Made by a program: the position numbers and the translations under genes
Origin: Teratosphaeria epicoccoides
Taxonomy: Eukaryota > Ascomycota > Dothideomycetes > Mycosphaerellales > Teratosphaeriaceae
Reading direction: 5' to 3'
Length of the DNA: 64,000 bases
Assembly (NCBI GenBank): GCA_021401465.1
Contig: JADDMT010000024.1
Location: 186,001-250,000 of the forward strand
Shown: positions 29,115 to 41,569 of the stretch, one piece after another
Numbering within the stretch: position 1 is the stretch's first letter
How the letters are laid out: every line of letters starts with the position of its first letter
The notes under the pieces: generated by a model
Databases searched by the model: none
What the model was told of the DNA's origin: nothing
Seen by the model: only the letters and a program-made list of their open reading frames with translations

Positions 29115-31989
29115 TGCTCAAGCCAGCCGTTCGGTAGTTACGACTTATCTGCGGGACACGTGAGGGAGCGGAGCGGAGCGGTGGTGAGCATAGGTCATTT
29201 GGAGTCTGATACCCTTTCTGCTTTGGGAACATGTCGATATGCCGAATTGAGCGCTGTTGATGCCACCTTGAGCCCTACACTGCCTTCTCTCCTGCACTGC
29301 TCGCCGCTTTCCACTTGACTCTCGGTATCGGGCCCAGCCCGCGGCATGACGGAGCCAGGTCCTCCGAGGACACGGCCAGGGACAGATGTGGAACCGAGAG
29401 CTGTACTGTCGCAGAACAGGATTGATCGTACAGCCTTTCAATCAGGTCCGCAGCTGAGAACGAGCCCAACAAAGCCCGCTCACAGATCCGGTTCGCATCC
29501 GACAGTCGCCCATATTGCATTCGAGGTCGCATTTCACAACCGCCGCTCTGCACTCTGCACCTTGTGCGAGCATCCAAGGACCGACTGCATTGATGAGCCC
29601 CGCACGCGGCGCTGTCCTGCTATCTCAGGAACACAAGACCGTCACCCAGATCTCAGCGACCCGGTCCACACGGTTCACCTTCGCCAGGAAACAGCTCCAC
29701 TCCACGGGTGTGAGCGTCCACAACCTTGGCACGCACAATGCTCAGCCCCGCGCTGCCTCGCATGGAGTCCAGGAAAGCAGATGGTCAGAGGAGCCATTTC
29801 CACCCGCCAGAAGATGGACTCTTCCCGGCGAGTTTGCTGGATACGACGCAGACCAATACGCACAGAAGCCGTTACGTGTATGAGCAAGCTCGGATGGGTG
29901 CGCAGAAATGCACGGCCGTGAGTCCGGACGACGGATGTAAGAACTTTGATCAGGTGCTGTACGGGGGATGTATGGGATGAAGGTGTTAGCCGAGTTGAAG
30001 GAGTTGTCCGCAGTGCAAACACAGGCGGAAAACAAATTGTCGAATGCGAGCACTGAAGCAGGGCGGGGATGATCTATGCAGAGTATCAGGCGTGGTTGTA
30101 ACGCCTCAGACACCGTATTGATTGGCCTCCGCTCCTGCAGTCGTGAGGCCGTCTGCCCGTACCTTCGCAACCAGGCTCCAAAGCAACGGATGTGGTTGCA
30201 AGGCACATCAACACGACAGACGGGAGATTGTACCAGAAATCCCGAGCGACTCGTCTTCTGCTCAGCCCGCAGGTAGAGAGAGAGAGAGCGATTGATGCGT
30301 CGATGAAATCCCGGATCCGAGCACACACGAATCCTCATTCGCTTCTAATCGGGCCAAAGTCGACATGGCACGCCCTGACTACCGAAAACGAGCATCGCTG
30401 GCCAAGACTCGCCAACCCGATGACATAAAGGTCCTGGTACCTCGATTCCACAGCCGTGACTCGAACAGCCGAAGAACGTGCTCACCTCCACGCCGCCCTC
30501 AAAGAACTCCCACCTCAACCCCCCCCCCTCCCCTCAACAGGCTCAGCGCCACAGGAAATGTCCAAACGACGACAAAAGCCCCCACCATCTCGAGCCAACC
30601 ACCTCCTCGCCCTCGCACTTGGACCACCCTCCAGTACCGCCTCCAGCCATCGCTCACCTCGTGGCTTCCCCTCTCCTCTCCGCTCAGAAATTTCCCGCGC
30701 CGGAGTTGTCGGGAGTGGGGATGGCGACTGCGAAGTGCGACGGTCAGGAGGGGATGGCGTATGAGGGGAGGAGTTGGAGGGGTGAGCTGTTGGTGCGCGG
30801 AGACGGGGACGGGGGTGGGGTGTTGAGGCGGCGTCTGGAGTTCTGGGGACGCCGGTTGAGGGGGTTGCCGCGGGGTTGCTGGGGTATAGGATGACAATGT
30901 GGTTGATGAGAAGAGGGGCTGTGGATGCGGGCGGGGAGGGTGCGGGAGGCGCCGTTTCGGGGGGTTGGTGGGGGTGAGTATTTTGGTGAGTCCCGACCGA
31001 CGAACTGCAAGGGTCTGGTGTCGGGGGTCCGACCTGGTGTAGCCATCAGTCATGTCAATCGAAAACGCCCTCCTCAGGTCGACCGACAGGAAGTACTGCC
31101 CCACTCATCTACCTTCTCTCACGAACAAGAAAATTCACCATATTCGGGCAGTCCTCGATCTCGAAATTGATTCTCAGTTGAATGGTAATCTTCTAGCCGC
31201 GAACACCTTGACAGCATCGTGCCCAACAATGGGCTTGCAGTGCGTATGTCCTGCACGGCCGCCCACCCCCCAAGATCCCACGCAGCTCGGGGCTTTCGCA
31301 CACACCCCTGGACTCGGAGCTCTCGCAAACACCCCTGAATTCTTCCTGCTCGAGGCTAGGCATGCATACGCGGCGCGGAAGGGCTCGCGGAGGAGAAGTG
31401 TCGTGGAGAACAAGGAAAGTCCAGGCCGATGGCGAGACTCGACAACGTGAAGCAGAGTATGGTTCGAGAACGAGAACATCTGCAGTATCATGGGCCCGGT
31501 CAGAGCTGGCGCGTACGACGGCGGCAGCGCCGGGGCCGTTGGAGTCCCAGGGGCATAGCGATTTGGCTCTGGAGACACTGTGGGCGGGCCGTCGAGGCGC
31601 GAAGGCGCGGCGCGGGGGTTTGTTCGCACGGAAGCGAGTTGAGCATGGCAAAGACATTCTGGTGTGATGCAGGGTGTATCGCTCCTCGGAAACGTCCTGC
31701 AGGTCGATGGTGAAGCTCAGGAAGTCAGTGCACTCGACAAGTCACATGCATTGTAGGAGGAACAGGGTCTCGTGTACGAATGGCAGCAGGAATCTGTGCT
31801 CTGGGATTACACCTCTGATCATATGGGAAGCACTCCTCCCCACGCTCACCAGTATGCAGCAAAAGTGACCCGCCAAAAGCGCTCAAATCGCAGCCCACCC
31901 ACCTGCTACGGATGGCACACCACGGCCGTCAACCTCAAATGCTTCCAGACGCTGTTCCGATGCCTCTGATTGCGGATCCGAACGCCCCT
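29115..31989. other. long gene-poor region
   Basis: About 2.9 kb without a supported gene. ORFs up to 201 aa on both strands overlap each other and lack domains. A plus-strand ORF at 30456-30764 (start MTRTAEERAHLHAALKELPP) has some protein-like content but changes frame into low-complexity sequence. A short imperfect direct repeat of the form CGCA(C/A)ACACCCCTG lies near 31286-31338. The sequence could hold noncoding transcripts or eroded genes. Confidence 0.4.
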
Positions 31990-33804
31990 CTAGTACGTCT
32001 TATGCTTCTTCAGCTTGTCCTTCGGCGGCGTATGGCAATTATGATTACTTTTCTTTTGCCGCTTCTTGATGTTATCACTGTAGCCATCCTGCTGGCAGCA
32101 CTCGAACTCCGTAACGACTTTGCTCTCCAACGCGTCTTTGATCTTCATTCGTTTCTCCGGGTCTGGGTGCAGCATACCGAGAATGAGCGCCTTCTCCTCC
32201 GGACTGTAATCACCTGTTGCCATGCCTAGCTTTGCGTTGGCGTAGGCAGGCAGGTTGCGCTCTTGTGGATTCAGCTCTGCATCCTCACCATACTTTTCTA
32301 TCCACTTATCCCACGTATAGGCATACACTCCGTAGTTCTTGCATTTCACGGGGTCTGCAAGCTCCCAAGGTGTGCCTCCTCTGATGAGAGACATGTACAC
32401 GATGGCGGAGCTCCAGACATCGACCGCTCGAGGGTCGTATCGCTTCTCGTGCGCGACGACCTCTGGTGCCATGTACGGTTTACTACCGACAAGCCCTGGC
32501 TGGCAGAGCTTTGGTTCTCGATCGTTCTTAGTGATACTCGGCCGACGGCAGTTCCGAAGCCCTGGATGTACGCCTTCGAATACTTCGCTGGTACCAAAGT
32601 CTGCGAGCTTGAGACACCCAGTACTGGTAATGAGCAGATTCTCCGATTTGAGGTCTCGGTGCGCAATGCCATGGCCGTGCAGGTATTCGACGCCTCGCAG
32701 CAGCTGCTTGAACATGCAATCCTTGTCGCGCCGAGTCATGTGGCCCATGTTGACGAGATCGTTGAGGTCGCCGTACTCGCAATACTCCATCACGTGGTGC
32801 CAGCGCGTGCCGCGTTCGGACGTGCACAACGCATAGGTCTTGACGATGTTGGGATGGTCCAGCGCTTTGGCGATCGCGTACTCTGATTTGATCTTTCGTC
32901 GATACTCCCACTCGGTCTCTTCCGCTTCTTCCCAAGGTCGGAACTTCTTGACAGCATACACTTTGTCTCGCGCCTTGGACGGGTCGTCTGATAGGCTGCT
33001 CCGGGCCTTCATCAGCTGCACCTCAGCTGCGCCGCCTTCACCGATCTGCTTTGGATTCTTCCGGTTCAACAGGCCAAAGTACTGGTCCAGCGGTTCGACG
33101 TCTACGCGAAACTCTTGCGGCAGAGCAACAGACAAGCGCCGAGCTTTGGAGCCAGCACCAACATCAACACCCTGATCGTACCCATTTTCGCCCTTGAAGA
33201 AGATCGATGGGACACGCTTCGATGATCCACTGGCACGTCTTGGTCTCGGTCGCTGCTCCGCGTTTTCCGTCACCGGGTTGGCGAAACGGATGTTCCGGCT
33301 CTCGGTTCTGTTCAATGTGGGCGTCGCGGAGTCGACTTTGTCGTCTGAAACTGATCTCACAGGCGCCTTTCCTTTATCATCGGACATCGTAGGCCTCGGA
33401 GTGAAGTGACCATTCGAGGCAGGAAATTGCGTGACTTGGGGTACTTGCTGGCTGCTGCTCGGCATGCGCCGTGTCGGTGGGGGCTGAGCAGTTCTGGGCC
33501 GTGTTGCTTGCGGTGACGGTGGCTTCTCGACCGTGGGACTGGGGCTCTCCTGGTCCGGCGATAGTGTCCTGTGCGAGATGGGATGGAATATTCGTGTAAA
33601 GAATTTGGACTTCTTAGGACTTTTCGGTGGTGAGGGCGGCGTCGTACTCACGGCCCGCTGTTCCCTTGTCGCGGTCGTGATCATGGTCGAGCCAGAAGTC
33701 GAACGGGGATGTGCCGGTGAAGGAGGCGGCGGCGGCGGAAAGGACAACATTCGGAGGAAATCGTAGGGTCTCTCCTGTAGCCTGTAAAGATCCCAAGGCC
33801 CCAA
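31990..33804 (-). CDS. serine/threonine kinase, Hal4/Sat4-Npr1 family
   Basis: Fungal-specific kinase family that controls stability of plasma-membrane nutrient and potassium transporters. Single exon, 604 aa from 33804, or 586 aa from the internal Met at 33750 (MLSFPPPPPPSP). The first 230 residues are Pro/Ser-rich and basic, typical of the regulatory part. The kinase domain spans about 255-560: Gly loop IGEGGAAEVQL, VYAVKKFRP with the ATP-binding Lys, AIAKALDHPNIVKTYALC, catalytic HRDLKSENLLI (about 376), DFGTSEVF (about 397) and APE in GSKPYMAPEVVAHEK. The C-terminus CHTPPKDKLKKHKTY is basic with His residues, similar to the conserved tail of Sat4/Hal4 proteins. Likely substrates are arrestin or ubiquitin-ligase regulators of permeases, by family analogy only. 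Confidence 0.9.
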   Translation of the reverse strand: MGPWDLYRLQERPYDFLRMLSFPPPPPPSPAHPRSTSGSTMITTATREQRAVSTTPPSPPKSPKKSKFFTRIFHPISHRTLSPDQESPSPTVEKPPSPQATRPRTAQPPPTRRMPSSSQQVPQVTQFPASNGHFTPRPTMSDDKGKAPVRSVSDDKVDSATPTLNRTESRNIRFANPVTENAEQRPRPRRASGSSKRVPSIFFKGENGYDQGVDVGAGSKARRLSVALPQEFRVDVEPLDQYFGLLNRKNPKQIGEGGAAEVQLMKARSSLSDDPSKARDKVYAVKKFRPWEEAEETEWEYRRKIKSEYAIAKALDHPNIVKTYALCTSERGTRWHHVMEYCEYGDLNDLVNMGHMTRRDKDCMFKQLLRGVEYLHGHGIAHRDLKSENLLITSTGCLKLADFGTSEVFEGVHPGLRNCRRPSITKNDREPKLCQPGLVGSKPYMAPEVVAHEKRYDPRAVDVWSSAIVYMSLIRGGTPWELADPVKCKNYGVYAYTWDKWIEKYGEDAELNPQERNLPAYANAKLGMATGDYSPEEKALILGMLHPDPEKRMKIKDALESKVVTEFECCQQDGYSDNIKKRQKKSNHNCHTPPKDKLKKHKTY

Positions 33805-34217
33805 TGCGGTCGTTCGTCCAATCGAGTCTCGAGGCGCAGCTGACTCCGTCTAGCGAGCCGCACAGTGCTCCACGAGCCGAGAGGCCACGAGTGTCGGAAT
33901 GAGGGCGCGATTCCGCGGTGATGATGGGAGGTGGTGGGAGAGTGTGGATAGTTTGCGCATGCGTTCAAGTGACGGGCCAAGGAACACAAGCAGCCCAGCT
34001 TTAGCGCCTTTCTAGAACGTCAAATGGGGCCACGGTCATCGAGTGGCAGCCGGTAGCGAGGAACAAGTCGGAGGGTGATTGCCAGGATGCCGCACTGAGA
34101 TTCCTGCGCCGCTGCGGCTGCGAGTTGCGGAGATCGGAGGACACGGCCGAATTGTTGCGGGTGAGAGGGCAGAGGGCGATTCACAGCCGGGGAAAGGCGT
34201 CAGTCGGGGCTCGATCC

Positions 34218-34262
34218 CGAGTGATATAGGCTCGAGTGATGTAGGCTCGAGTGGTATAGGCA
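34218..34262. repeat. 15-bp tandem repeat, 3 copies
   Basis: Three adjacent units CGAGTGATATAGGCT, CGAGTGATGTAGGCT and CGAGTGGTATAGGCA, differing at one to three positions. Intergenic. Confidence 0.85.
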
Positions 34263-36070
34263 GGAGTTCAGGTCGCTCGCCGCACCATCACAGCAGTGTG
34301 TCGGGTGCTGTGGTGAGGCGGTCCAGGGTGGCAGAAGCGCGGCGATCGAGACTAGAAAATGCAAGGCCTCTCTGCAGGTCCACCGGCGCACGACAGTGAC
34401 AAGCACTCGGTCGCGGCTTGGCGACTTGGCCGTCTGTGTTTGTTGTCAGAATAGTTGTTGTAGTTGTTGATCAATGATGAGCCAAAGCTGGCGGGCCCGC
34501 CGTCAATCCTTCTTTATGGCTTGCCGCTTTTGCCGAAAGGACGGCGCGGACGCCGACCAAGGTCCAAGGGCGCCGGCGACCGGTGCCGCTACGTGAGAGG
34601 ATGATACATGGTCACTCATTTCACCTCGCTACGTGTACGGTACCAGTGTCGCAAGATGTTTGAGCCGACCACGGGGCCTCGCAACCTCCCCGCTGGGGCA
34701 CTAGCAGTGGAAAAGTAGCGCGACTCGCGACAGCCCGTGGGGAACGGGTTTCGCATTTGCCACCAAGACGCTCACGCCGCCTGTCATTGGTCTTGCGCGC
34801 CGCCGAGGAGGGCCAAGCGCTGCGTGTGCGTGGGCAGCCTCCGGCCCTGTGGAAATCGGCGACATGGTGATGACACGCAGGCTGCATCCCTATGCTGTGC
34901 CTGCCGCCGACGCCGTTGCTAAGAGCCATGGCAGCGACCTGGAGCCTCTCGTTGCGAGCCACGCTGCCCACGCACGGTGCACACTACGACAGACAAGCCT
35001 GCTGTGCGCGCTTAACGAGCGGGGAGCATGGCCGCATCGTGAGCTGGAGGCTGGCCTGATGACAGCATGCGCCCCGAGTCAATTCTCATTGAGGGATCAA
35101 CAGATACGAGCAATTTCAGAACTATGGATCCAACCACATTGCAAAGGAACCGCCCATGTCACGCCCAATCATTTTGGGGCCCCTCCCCCATTTGCTCCCG
35201 GCAGTCATCGACGCGACCACCAACATGCGGCCAACGGCGACGAGAACACGTTTCGTATCGCTGCTCGCGCCTCGCCAACTACGTAGCTTTGAAAGTGACC
35301 AAAGCAGCCTCATGAGCGTGGAGATGAGCGAGCCAATGTGCTGCGACGGAGAGCTCAGCTTGTGGACCTCGCGGAGTCCACGACATGCCGAAACGAGGAA
35401 GCATTTGGTCAGGACGCTCAAGCGAATGGCACTGCCAAGATGCGTCAGCATAGTCTGCACACGATGATACCGTCAATAATAACGGCAGCAGATGTGTGTC
35501 ACCGGCCATCGGACTCGGGACCGATGGCAGTGTGTCCATTGCTATGTGGCTTCCTTGCAAGCAGGAGCAACCTCAGTCGAATCACGTGGACCAATGCCTC
35601 AGTTTGCGCCCACGTGCTTGGCGCGTTGATGCATTTGACGATGTGATTCAGTCGGTCGACCAAAACGACAGTGGCGTCGGTTCTGGACCAAAAGAGGTCG
35701 CAGCCAAGCCAGACACCCAGGCACAGGACCAGTCTCGATTTTCTTGGAGCAGCTAGCCAATCTTGGGTCAAATGATGCACAAAGTAGATCGACTTTTCTG
35801 CAACTGCTGCACAAGATGCACGGTGCGCTCTTTGGATGGTGGGGGAAGCCGCCGTCGAAGTGGTGGAGACTTGACCGTGAGGTACATGCACCGTTCTGGG
35901 TTGTGGGGTCAGAATTGCGTTACCATATATATGTACAGCCTCACGAGGTCAGACGGACAGCGAGAATGAGCGACAGTCCACTCTCTACGCCAGTGTCGCG
36001 GTACGGTGACGAATGCACATGGTCGTTGATGTGTTTGTCGGTCGATATATCCCTGTAGCCGAGATATCAA

Positions 36071-36106
36071 TAGAATTAGAATTAGAATTAGAATTAGAAT
36101 TAGAAT
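36071..36106. repeat. hexamer microsatellite (TAGAAT)6
   Basis: Six perfect TAGAAT units in intergenic sequence. Not the fungal telomere repeat (TTAGGG). A likely length-variable marker. Confidence 0.95.
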
Positions 36107-36755
36107 TCTTGCATTCACCCATCTGCAGGCGGCGCCATTCATCATACCTCATAGGCCGACCGGCAATCTGACCAAGCCCGACATCGGTTCTCCCACAACC
36201 TGCGTCATTGCTGGCTGTCTCACGCCATCAATACCCTACGGGATCTCCTCGCTGCGGCCTGCTCTTCTACACCACCACGAACGCGTCCATTCACGCGCCA
36301 AACAGAGATGACGCACAGCATCCTCGAACTTGCCGACTGTGAAAGGTCATCACGTGGCTTCGTGGGCTCACGGACCCTTGGACGCGTTCTTGAGCAACGT
36401 GAACCATTCGACCAAATGGGGTCTAGCTCTTTTTTCGAGCGAGCACAGGACCCCGGCTTTGGCAGCAATGCGGGTCGCAGAGCCATCGCTCGAGAGGTAG
36501 GAGGTAGCATTTCTTCCCCCTCTCCTCCATCTCATCCCCTTCTGCCGTCGGCAGCTTCTCATTCACGCTTCAATTCCCGCCGTCGGCCATTGTTCGAGGT
36601 CCACGGCGCTGCCACGGTCACCGCGCGCGCTGGACACCCCCACGGCCAGAGACATTGTCGAGGGCTCACAGAGCAACACCTGGGACTGACACAACGCAGC
36701 TGCTGTCTGATCGCCCAGCATACGAGTCGCATTCCATACCGGTAGGCGTCAGACG

Positions 36756-38730
36756 ATGCCAGTGTCTGAACGCCGATCCGCAAGAGCCGCTCCGGCACCC
36801 ACCCCGAAACCAGCACCACCCGCTTCTACAGCGTCGGCTTCTTCGCTGTCGTCGGGTCGCCAGGCCCGGGACGCACGATCTGCCATAAGTCAGCAGAAAT
36901 CGGCCACACCTCACTCGCGCTCCAGCCAAGAGATGAGCGAGCCGCCGCGACGCTCCCAGCGGGCCACGCAGCACCCCAAAGAGGAGGAGGCCATCCCAGA
37001 CATTGACGCAGCAGACGACGGGGCCGGCGATGACGAGGACATCACGCGATGCATTTGCGGCCACCAAGAATACCCTGGTCCGCCATTGAGCGAGGCTTTC
37101 AGCGGCGTAGAAGAGCAGAACGAGGACACTGGCGGGCTCTTCATTCAGTGCGATGGCTGCAGTGTGTGGCAGCACGGCGGCTGCGTCGGTATCATACACG
37201 AGGCGCAGAGCCCGGACAAGTACTATTGCGAGGATTGCAAACCGAAAGAGCACAGAGTGCACACAGACACGAGAGGGTACGTCGCACCTTCCTTTCTTGT
37301 ATCATGACCCGCTGCCAATGCGCCACCACTGCTTGCGTCACGCGTCATAAGAGGCGACAGCGGCAAGTCCGGGTCACATGGACACTGTCTAGCACGCTGC
37401 CTGGCAGTGCTTGCGTTGTACTTTGCATCGCAAAGCCCAAAAGCCACAAACATCTTGCTGCAGCATGGCCCCTTACCATGCCTGCGGGCCCAAAGCAGCA
37501 GGACTGAAAGCGGCTGACAAGCTCGACCATAGACAGAAGTATTCCCTGTACCTGCCGGTCACGTCCAAGCAGAAGCGCAAGAGTTCGATGACCAAAAGTG
37601 ACGAAAAAGCAAGAAAAGAGCGCGATGAGCTGTTGAACCGAGCGAGTACCGAGCCTGGACGCCGCCGAGGCACGCAACGAAGTAAAGAACACGATGACGA
37701 AGAAGAGCAGCTCAGAAGAGCGCTCGAGGAGAGCAAACGCGAGGCGGGTGGCGGCAATGGCAAGCGCAATGGCAAGCGAAGTCGCGACGAGAGCGAAGAC
37801 GTCAAGCTGGATAACAAACGTCAGCGGACCGTGTCGGAATCAATCACGAGCTTGTCGCGAACGGCCACGGTGGACGATGACTCCGATGACGATACGCCGA
37901 CAGCAAGCAGGAAGAAGAAGCTCAGGGCCGAAGCCGTGCAGACTGCCAGACAGGCGGAGCTGCGTGAAAAGGAGAAAGAGCGAGAGCTGGCACGCGCTGA
38001 AGCTGCAGGCCGACGACAAGATCGCGCAGGTCGGCGCCGAGGCGACGACCCGGAGCACGACGAGACACCGAAGGCTGTCAATAACGCCAAACCTTCTCCT
38101 CCACCATCATCGCAACCTGAAACTCCACCTGTGCCAGCTGTTCCAACAAAGAAGACGGTCGGGAAGAAGGTTAAGAGGTTGGGTAACAATCAGTACACCA
38201 AATATCGAGATCTTGCAAATCAACATTCGATGCCGTCACCTCAAAGCAAAAAGAAGCAGCTGGCTGGTCATGCAAGCAGTGGCGATGAGCATGGTGTGAA
38301 TACAGAGGCCAACAGCGCCACAAGCAACGGCCCTAGCAAGAGCAGTCCTGGTCATGAAGCGCTCCCGGGCAAGAGCAAGTTTGGCAAAGGCAGGGCCAAG
38401 CTTGTGAATGGGCATCATAAAGTCGCGACAGATGAGCCGGTCGAGATGTCGATCAACAACATGAAGCGCGCGCTCGAGAACATGGCCGGCTTCATGCAGC
38501 GGGCCCAAGTCGACATGGCGGGGGATCGGACGCCTCCAGGCGGCGAGCTGGGAAGAGTCGTTTCTGACGAGAACCTTGGTCATGCAGTTCCGAGCCCGGA
38601 CGACAGCATGTCTACGTCGACGGGACATGGCGAGAGATCATTCGCCGAGATGAGTAGTATGGAGATGGCTGTGGTGATCGAGAGGAATATTGAGGTGTGG
38701 AATCGGAGGTTTGGGCACTTGGCTGCCTGA
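36756..38730 (+). CDS. PHD-finger protein, Cti6-like (Rpd3L histone deacetylase complex)
   Basis: Chromatin reader; yeast Cti6 is a subunit of the large Rpd3 deacetylase complex. Exon 1 is 36756-37276 and exon 2 is 37533-38730 with a 256-nt intron; the join gives DTRG/QKYSLYLPVTSKQKRK and 572 aa in total. The PHD finger spans about residues 98-156 with a C4HC3 pattern: CICG, GLFIQCDGC, WQHGGC, YYCEDC. Upstream is a Ser/Ala/Pro-rich disordered region (residues 1-95). Downstream come basic and acidic low-complexity stretches with a predicted helix (ARQAELREKEKERELARAEA), then conserved KRLGNNQYTKYRD and a C-terminal helical block (SINNMKRALENMAGFMQRAQ; SMEMAVVIERNIEVWNRRF). The intron is long for this genome and its internal ORF is not coding. 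Confidence 0.88.
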
Positions 38731-38849
38731 GTTGTGCCGACTGAGAAGCTTTTACATCCATCATATCTATACCCGCAAGAGTCGCTTGGCAAAGCGCGGC
38801 AGGTTTGCGTAGCTTCAGTAATCCATTCACCTCCGTCCTCAGACGATCA

Positions 38850-39653
38850 TCAGAGATCTTTCCGCTCTGTCCATTTCTCCAGCAATTCAGGCGGAGCATC
38901 TTTAACCAGCACATGAACATGATCGACGCCCCGCACGCTCTGCAAACTCACCCAGTTCTTGAACCACTGCACGCGCTCGTGCGCGGCCCCGTCGCCGCCG
39001 AGATCTCCCACGAAGAAACCCTGCACAAAATCCTCGATGAGCCGCCGCGACGCGGGCGTCACGTCGCCGCCCGGCGCCTCCGTCGCAATCGGCGTCTTGG
39101 ACCACACCAGCAAGTGCGTGATGCCCGCCTCAAACCCATACGGCCAATCGTTCCGCAGCACGGCGAAATCCCTCTCGTCCGCAAACGGCACGTCCGAACG
39201 ACGCCGGAACGCCACCCCCTGGCCCGCGCCTGTGGGATCGGGCAGCGGGTCCCAGCGCAGGCGTTCGCGGACCACGTAGGCGACGACCCCGCCGTGCGTG
39301 AGCCGGACGTGGTGGCTCCAGGCCAGGTAGCGGCGCAGGTCGGAGGGCCGCCGTTTGAGGCTGGCCAGCGCGTTCGTGCGGATGATGTGCTGCAGGTCGG
39401 CCCAGGTGATGCGGCGGTGTTGGGAGTCCGGGGTCGCGAGAACGGCGCGGTCGAGGGCGGTTATGGGCTGTGGGGGGCGGGGTTAGTGGGGTGGTGTGGG
39501 GTGGAGGGGGCAGGGATTGGGACGCACGAATGGAGGGTTGGAGAGGTCGATGTCGGGGGGTGAGAGTTCTGGTGAGGGCGTGGTGGGGATTCCATTGTTT
39601 GGTGGGGTGGTTGACTGCTGAGGTTGGCGGTTGTGTTCATCGAGTGTTGACAT
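38850..39653 (-). CDS. DUF3605 / N-acetylglucosamine-induced protein 1-like
   Basis: Cytosolic fungal protein of unknown biochemistry; a family member was named for induction by GlcNAc in yeasts. Exon 1 is 39653-39528 (MSTLDEHNRQPQQSTTPPNN start) and exon 2 is 39467-38850, with a 60-nt intron (GTGCGT..ACAG), giving 247 aa. The DUF3605 core is clear: VVRERLRWDPLPDP, PFADERDFAVLRNDWPYGFE, AGITHLLVWSKTPI, SRRLIEDFVQGFF, VQWFKNWVSLQSVRGVDHVH and VLVKDAPPE. The region before it (ITWADLQHIIRTNALASLKR) is the usual helical lead-in. Divergent from the cytochrome b5 reductase gene 344 bp away. Confidence 0.88.
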
Positions 39654-39997
39654 TGTTGGTTCGTCGACATACTGTGAGAGGAAACAGAAGGAGAACGCGC
39701 GACCGGTAGGTGCCGTGGGCTTCGAGCTCCCAAGCGTGCCTTCCTCTTGTGGCAGGTAAGTTTTCTTTTTCTAGGCGATCGACTCTTTTACTCATCAGTC
39801 AATCCATCTCCGGCTGATCCTTCTATCAGCATGTGATACCGAATCGTTTCACCAGTCGAGTGTCAAATCATGGTCGGGAGCTTCCGAGACTTTGATCTTC
39901 GAGCTCCGGCAGCGGAACCGTTCCATTTCGTCAAGCCAAGCCCAGTTCTGGCGTGGTATTCAGCTCATACAAACTGTCCGAGGGCAGCAGAAGCACC
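39654..39997. promoter_or_regulatory. divergent promoter region
   Basis: 344 bp between the DUF3605 gene and cytochrome b5 reductase. No specific motif is recognised. Confidence 0.35.
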
Positions 39998-41119
39998 ATG
40001 TCGACGGCAGCAGCAAAGGGCTTCACCGCCATGACCGACTTGGCGTCTGGCCGAGGCTCCGCCAAGCCGACGGGCCCACTCGCATCGCAATATATCATCG
40101 CGGTGTACATCCCGTCTGTACTTCTTGTTGCCGGCACCGCTCTGGTCAAGCCTGCCTATGTGCCCATCGCCGTCGCCGTCGCTGCAGTCATCGGCGGGCT
40201 CCAGTTCTACAACAATCGTACCGTCACTCACGTCCCGATCCCATCGCCTGCCGCTGACCAAGAATACAGAGGAGAAGAAGGTTCTTGACCCCGACCACTT
40301 CCAACACTTCCCTCTCACCCAAAAGACGATCATTTCCCACAACACCGCCATCTACCGCTTCGATCTGCCCTCGAAGAACAGCATCCTCGGCCTCCCTATC
40401 GGCCAGCACATCTCGCTCGCCGCGGACCTCCCAGTCAAGGACCCCAAGACCGAGAAGATCGAGACCAAGGAAGTCGTGCGCTCGTACACACCCATCAGCT
40501 CCGATGTCGTGCCCGGCTACTTCGATCTGCTCGTCAAGTCGTACCCCACCGGGAACATCAGCAGACACATGGCCACGCTCAAGATTGGCGACTCCATGAA
40601 GGTCAAGGGTCCAAAAGGCGCGATGGTCTACACCCCGAACATGGTCAGCAAGTTTGGCATGATCGCTGGTGGTACTGGTATCACGCCCATGCTGCAGGTC
40701 GTGAGAGCGATTCTGCGGGGGAGGAGCAAGGGTGACAAGACGGAGGTCAATCTCATCTATGCCAATGTCAACGAGGATGATATTCTGCTGCGCGAGGACT
40801 TGAGGCAGATGGAGGATGAGTATACTGGTTTCCATGTGTATCACGTGCTCAACAATCCGCCTGAGGGCTGGAAGGGCGGTGTGGGCTTTGTGACGGCGGA
40901 TATAATCAAGGTGGGTCTTGGTGGTCATGGAAGTTACATAGTCACGTTGAGTTCTGACGATTCATGCAGGCGCAACTACCACCACCAGCAAAGGACATCA
41001 AGATTCTGATTTGCGGCCCCCCACCGATGGTCAGCGCCATGAAGAAGGCCACGGAGTCTCTAGGCTACGAAAAGGCACGACCAGTAAGCAAGCTGGAAGA
41101 TCAGGTCTTCGCATTCTAA
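39998..41119 (+). CDS. NADH-cytochrome b5 reductase
   Basis: Membrane-bound flavoenzyme that passes electrons from NADH to cytochrome b5 for sterol and fatty-acid desaturation. Exons 39998-40217, 40270-40910 and 40970-41119; introns of 52 and 59 nt; 336 aa. The ORF is open to another Met at 39953, which would add 15 residues. One hydrophobic helix sits near the N-terminus (IIAVYIPSVLLVAGTALV). FAD-binding is shown by RSYTPISS (about residue 143) and PTGNISRHMATLKIGD. The NADH site has GGTGITPMLQVV (about 206) and CGPPPM (about 301). The protein ends FAF, as usual for the family. Splicing of the last exon is required to restore the CGPPPM end. Outer mitochondrial membrane or ER location cannot be decided. 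Confidence 0.93.
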
Positions 41120-41569
41120 GCACAGGTCGAGGACAGGAGAAAAGACTAGGTCCGGTCCATTTTTGTCGGAGTCAAGGATGTCAGCCTCAAGCAGTCGCTT
41201 TCGCCAGCGAATCAGAGCGCTCACAGTGTGCAGCTTAGGAGCCAGATGCTCTCGGGATTTTAGTGAGCGCAGGCGCATGGGAGTGATCTGCATTTGGAGA
41301 TTGGTCCAAGAAGTGAGATTGCAAGTCAACGACGGAAGCATTTGCGGCGAGCACACGCCTGGCGAAGATCGGCACACGACCCGAAGCCTACGTCCTGCAG
41401 GTCGCCGCTTCGCTGAGGCACAAGGCGTATGGTCTGTTCGTAGCGTGCAAACCTTTCTCCACCTCAGTGACCCTCCCTATCTGTCTTAGATGCCTTCGTG
41501 CGTCGCACACGGCCTCCGCGCGCCTCGTCACTCCCATCCTCATCATCTCGGTGCCTAGGCACGTCCCGA

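Larger units (their letters stand above)
33805..36755. other. long gene-poor region with short tandem repeats
   Basis: About 3 kb between the kinase start and the PHD gene start, which face away from each other, so both promoters lie here. ORFs up to 145 aa occur in all frames and none has a domain. It contains a 15-bp tandem repeat (34218-34262) and a hexamer array (36071-36106). Confidence 0.45.

Noticed and set aside
30456..30764. 102-aa plus-strand ORF with protein-like start
   Set aside because: Changes into Ser/Pro low-complexity sequence and cannot be extended by splicing; kept only as a remark in the gene-poor region.
34200..34240. Possible tRNA B-box-like sequence GGGGCTCGATCCCGAG
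   Set aside because: It lacks the invariant TTC of the T-loop and no acceptor or anticodon arm can be built; part of it belongs to the 15-bp repeat.
36071..36106. Telomere-like repeat
   Set aside because: The unit is TAGAAT, not TTAGGG, and it lies between ordinary genes.
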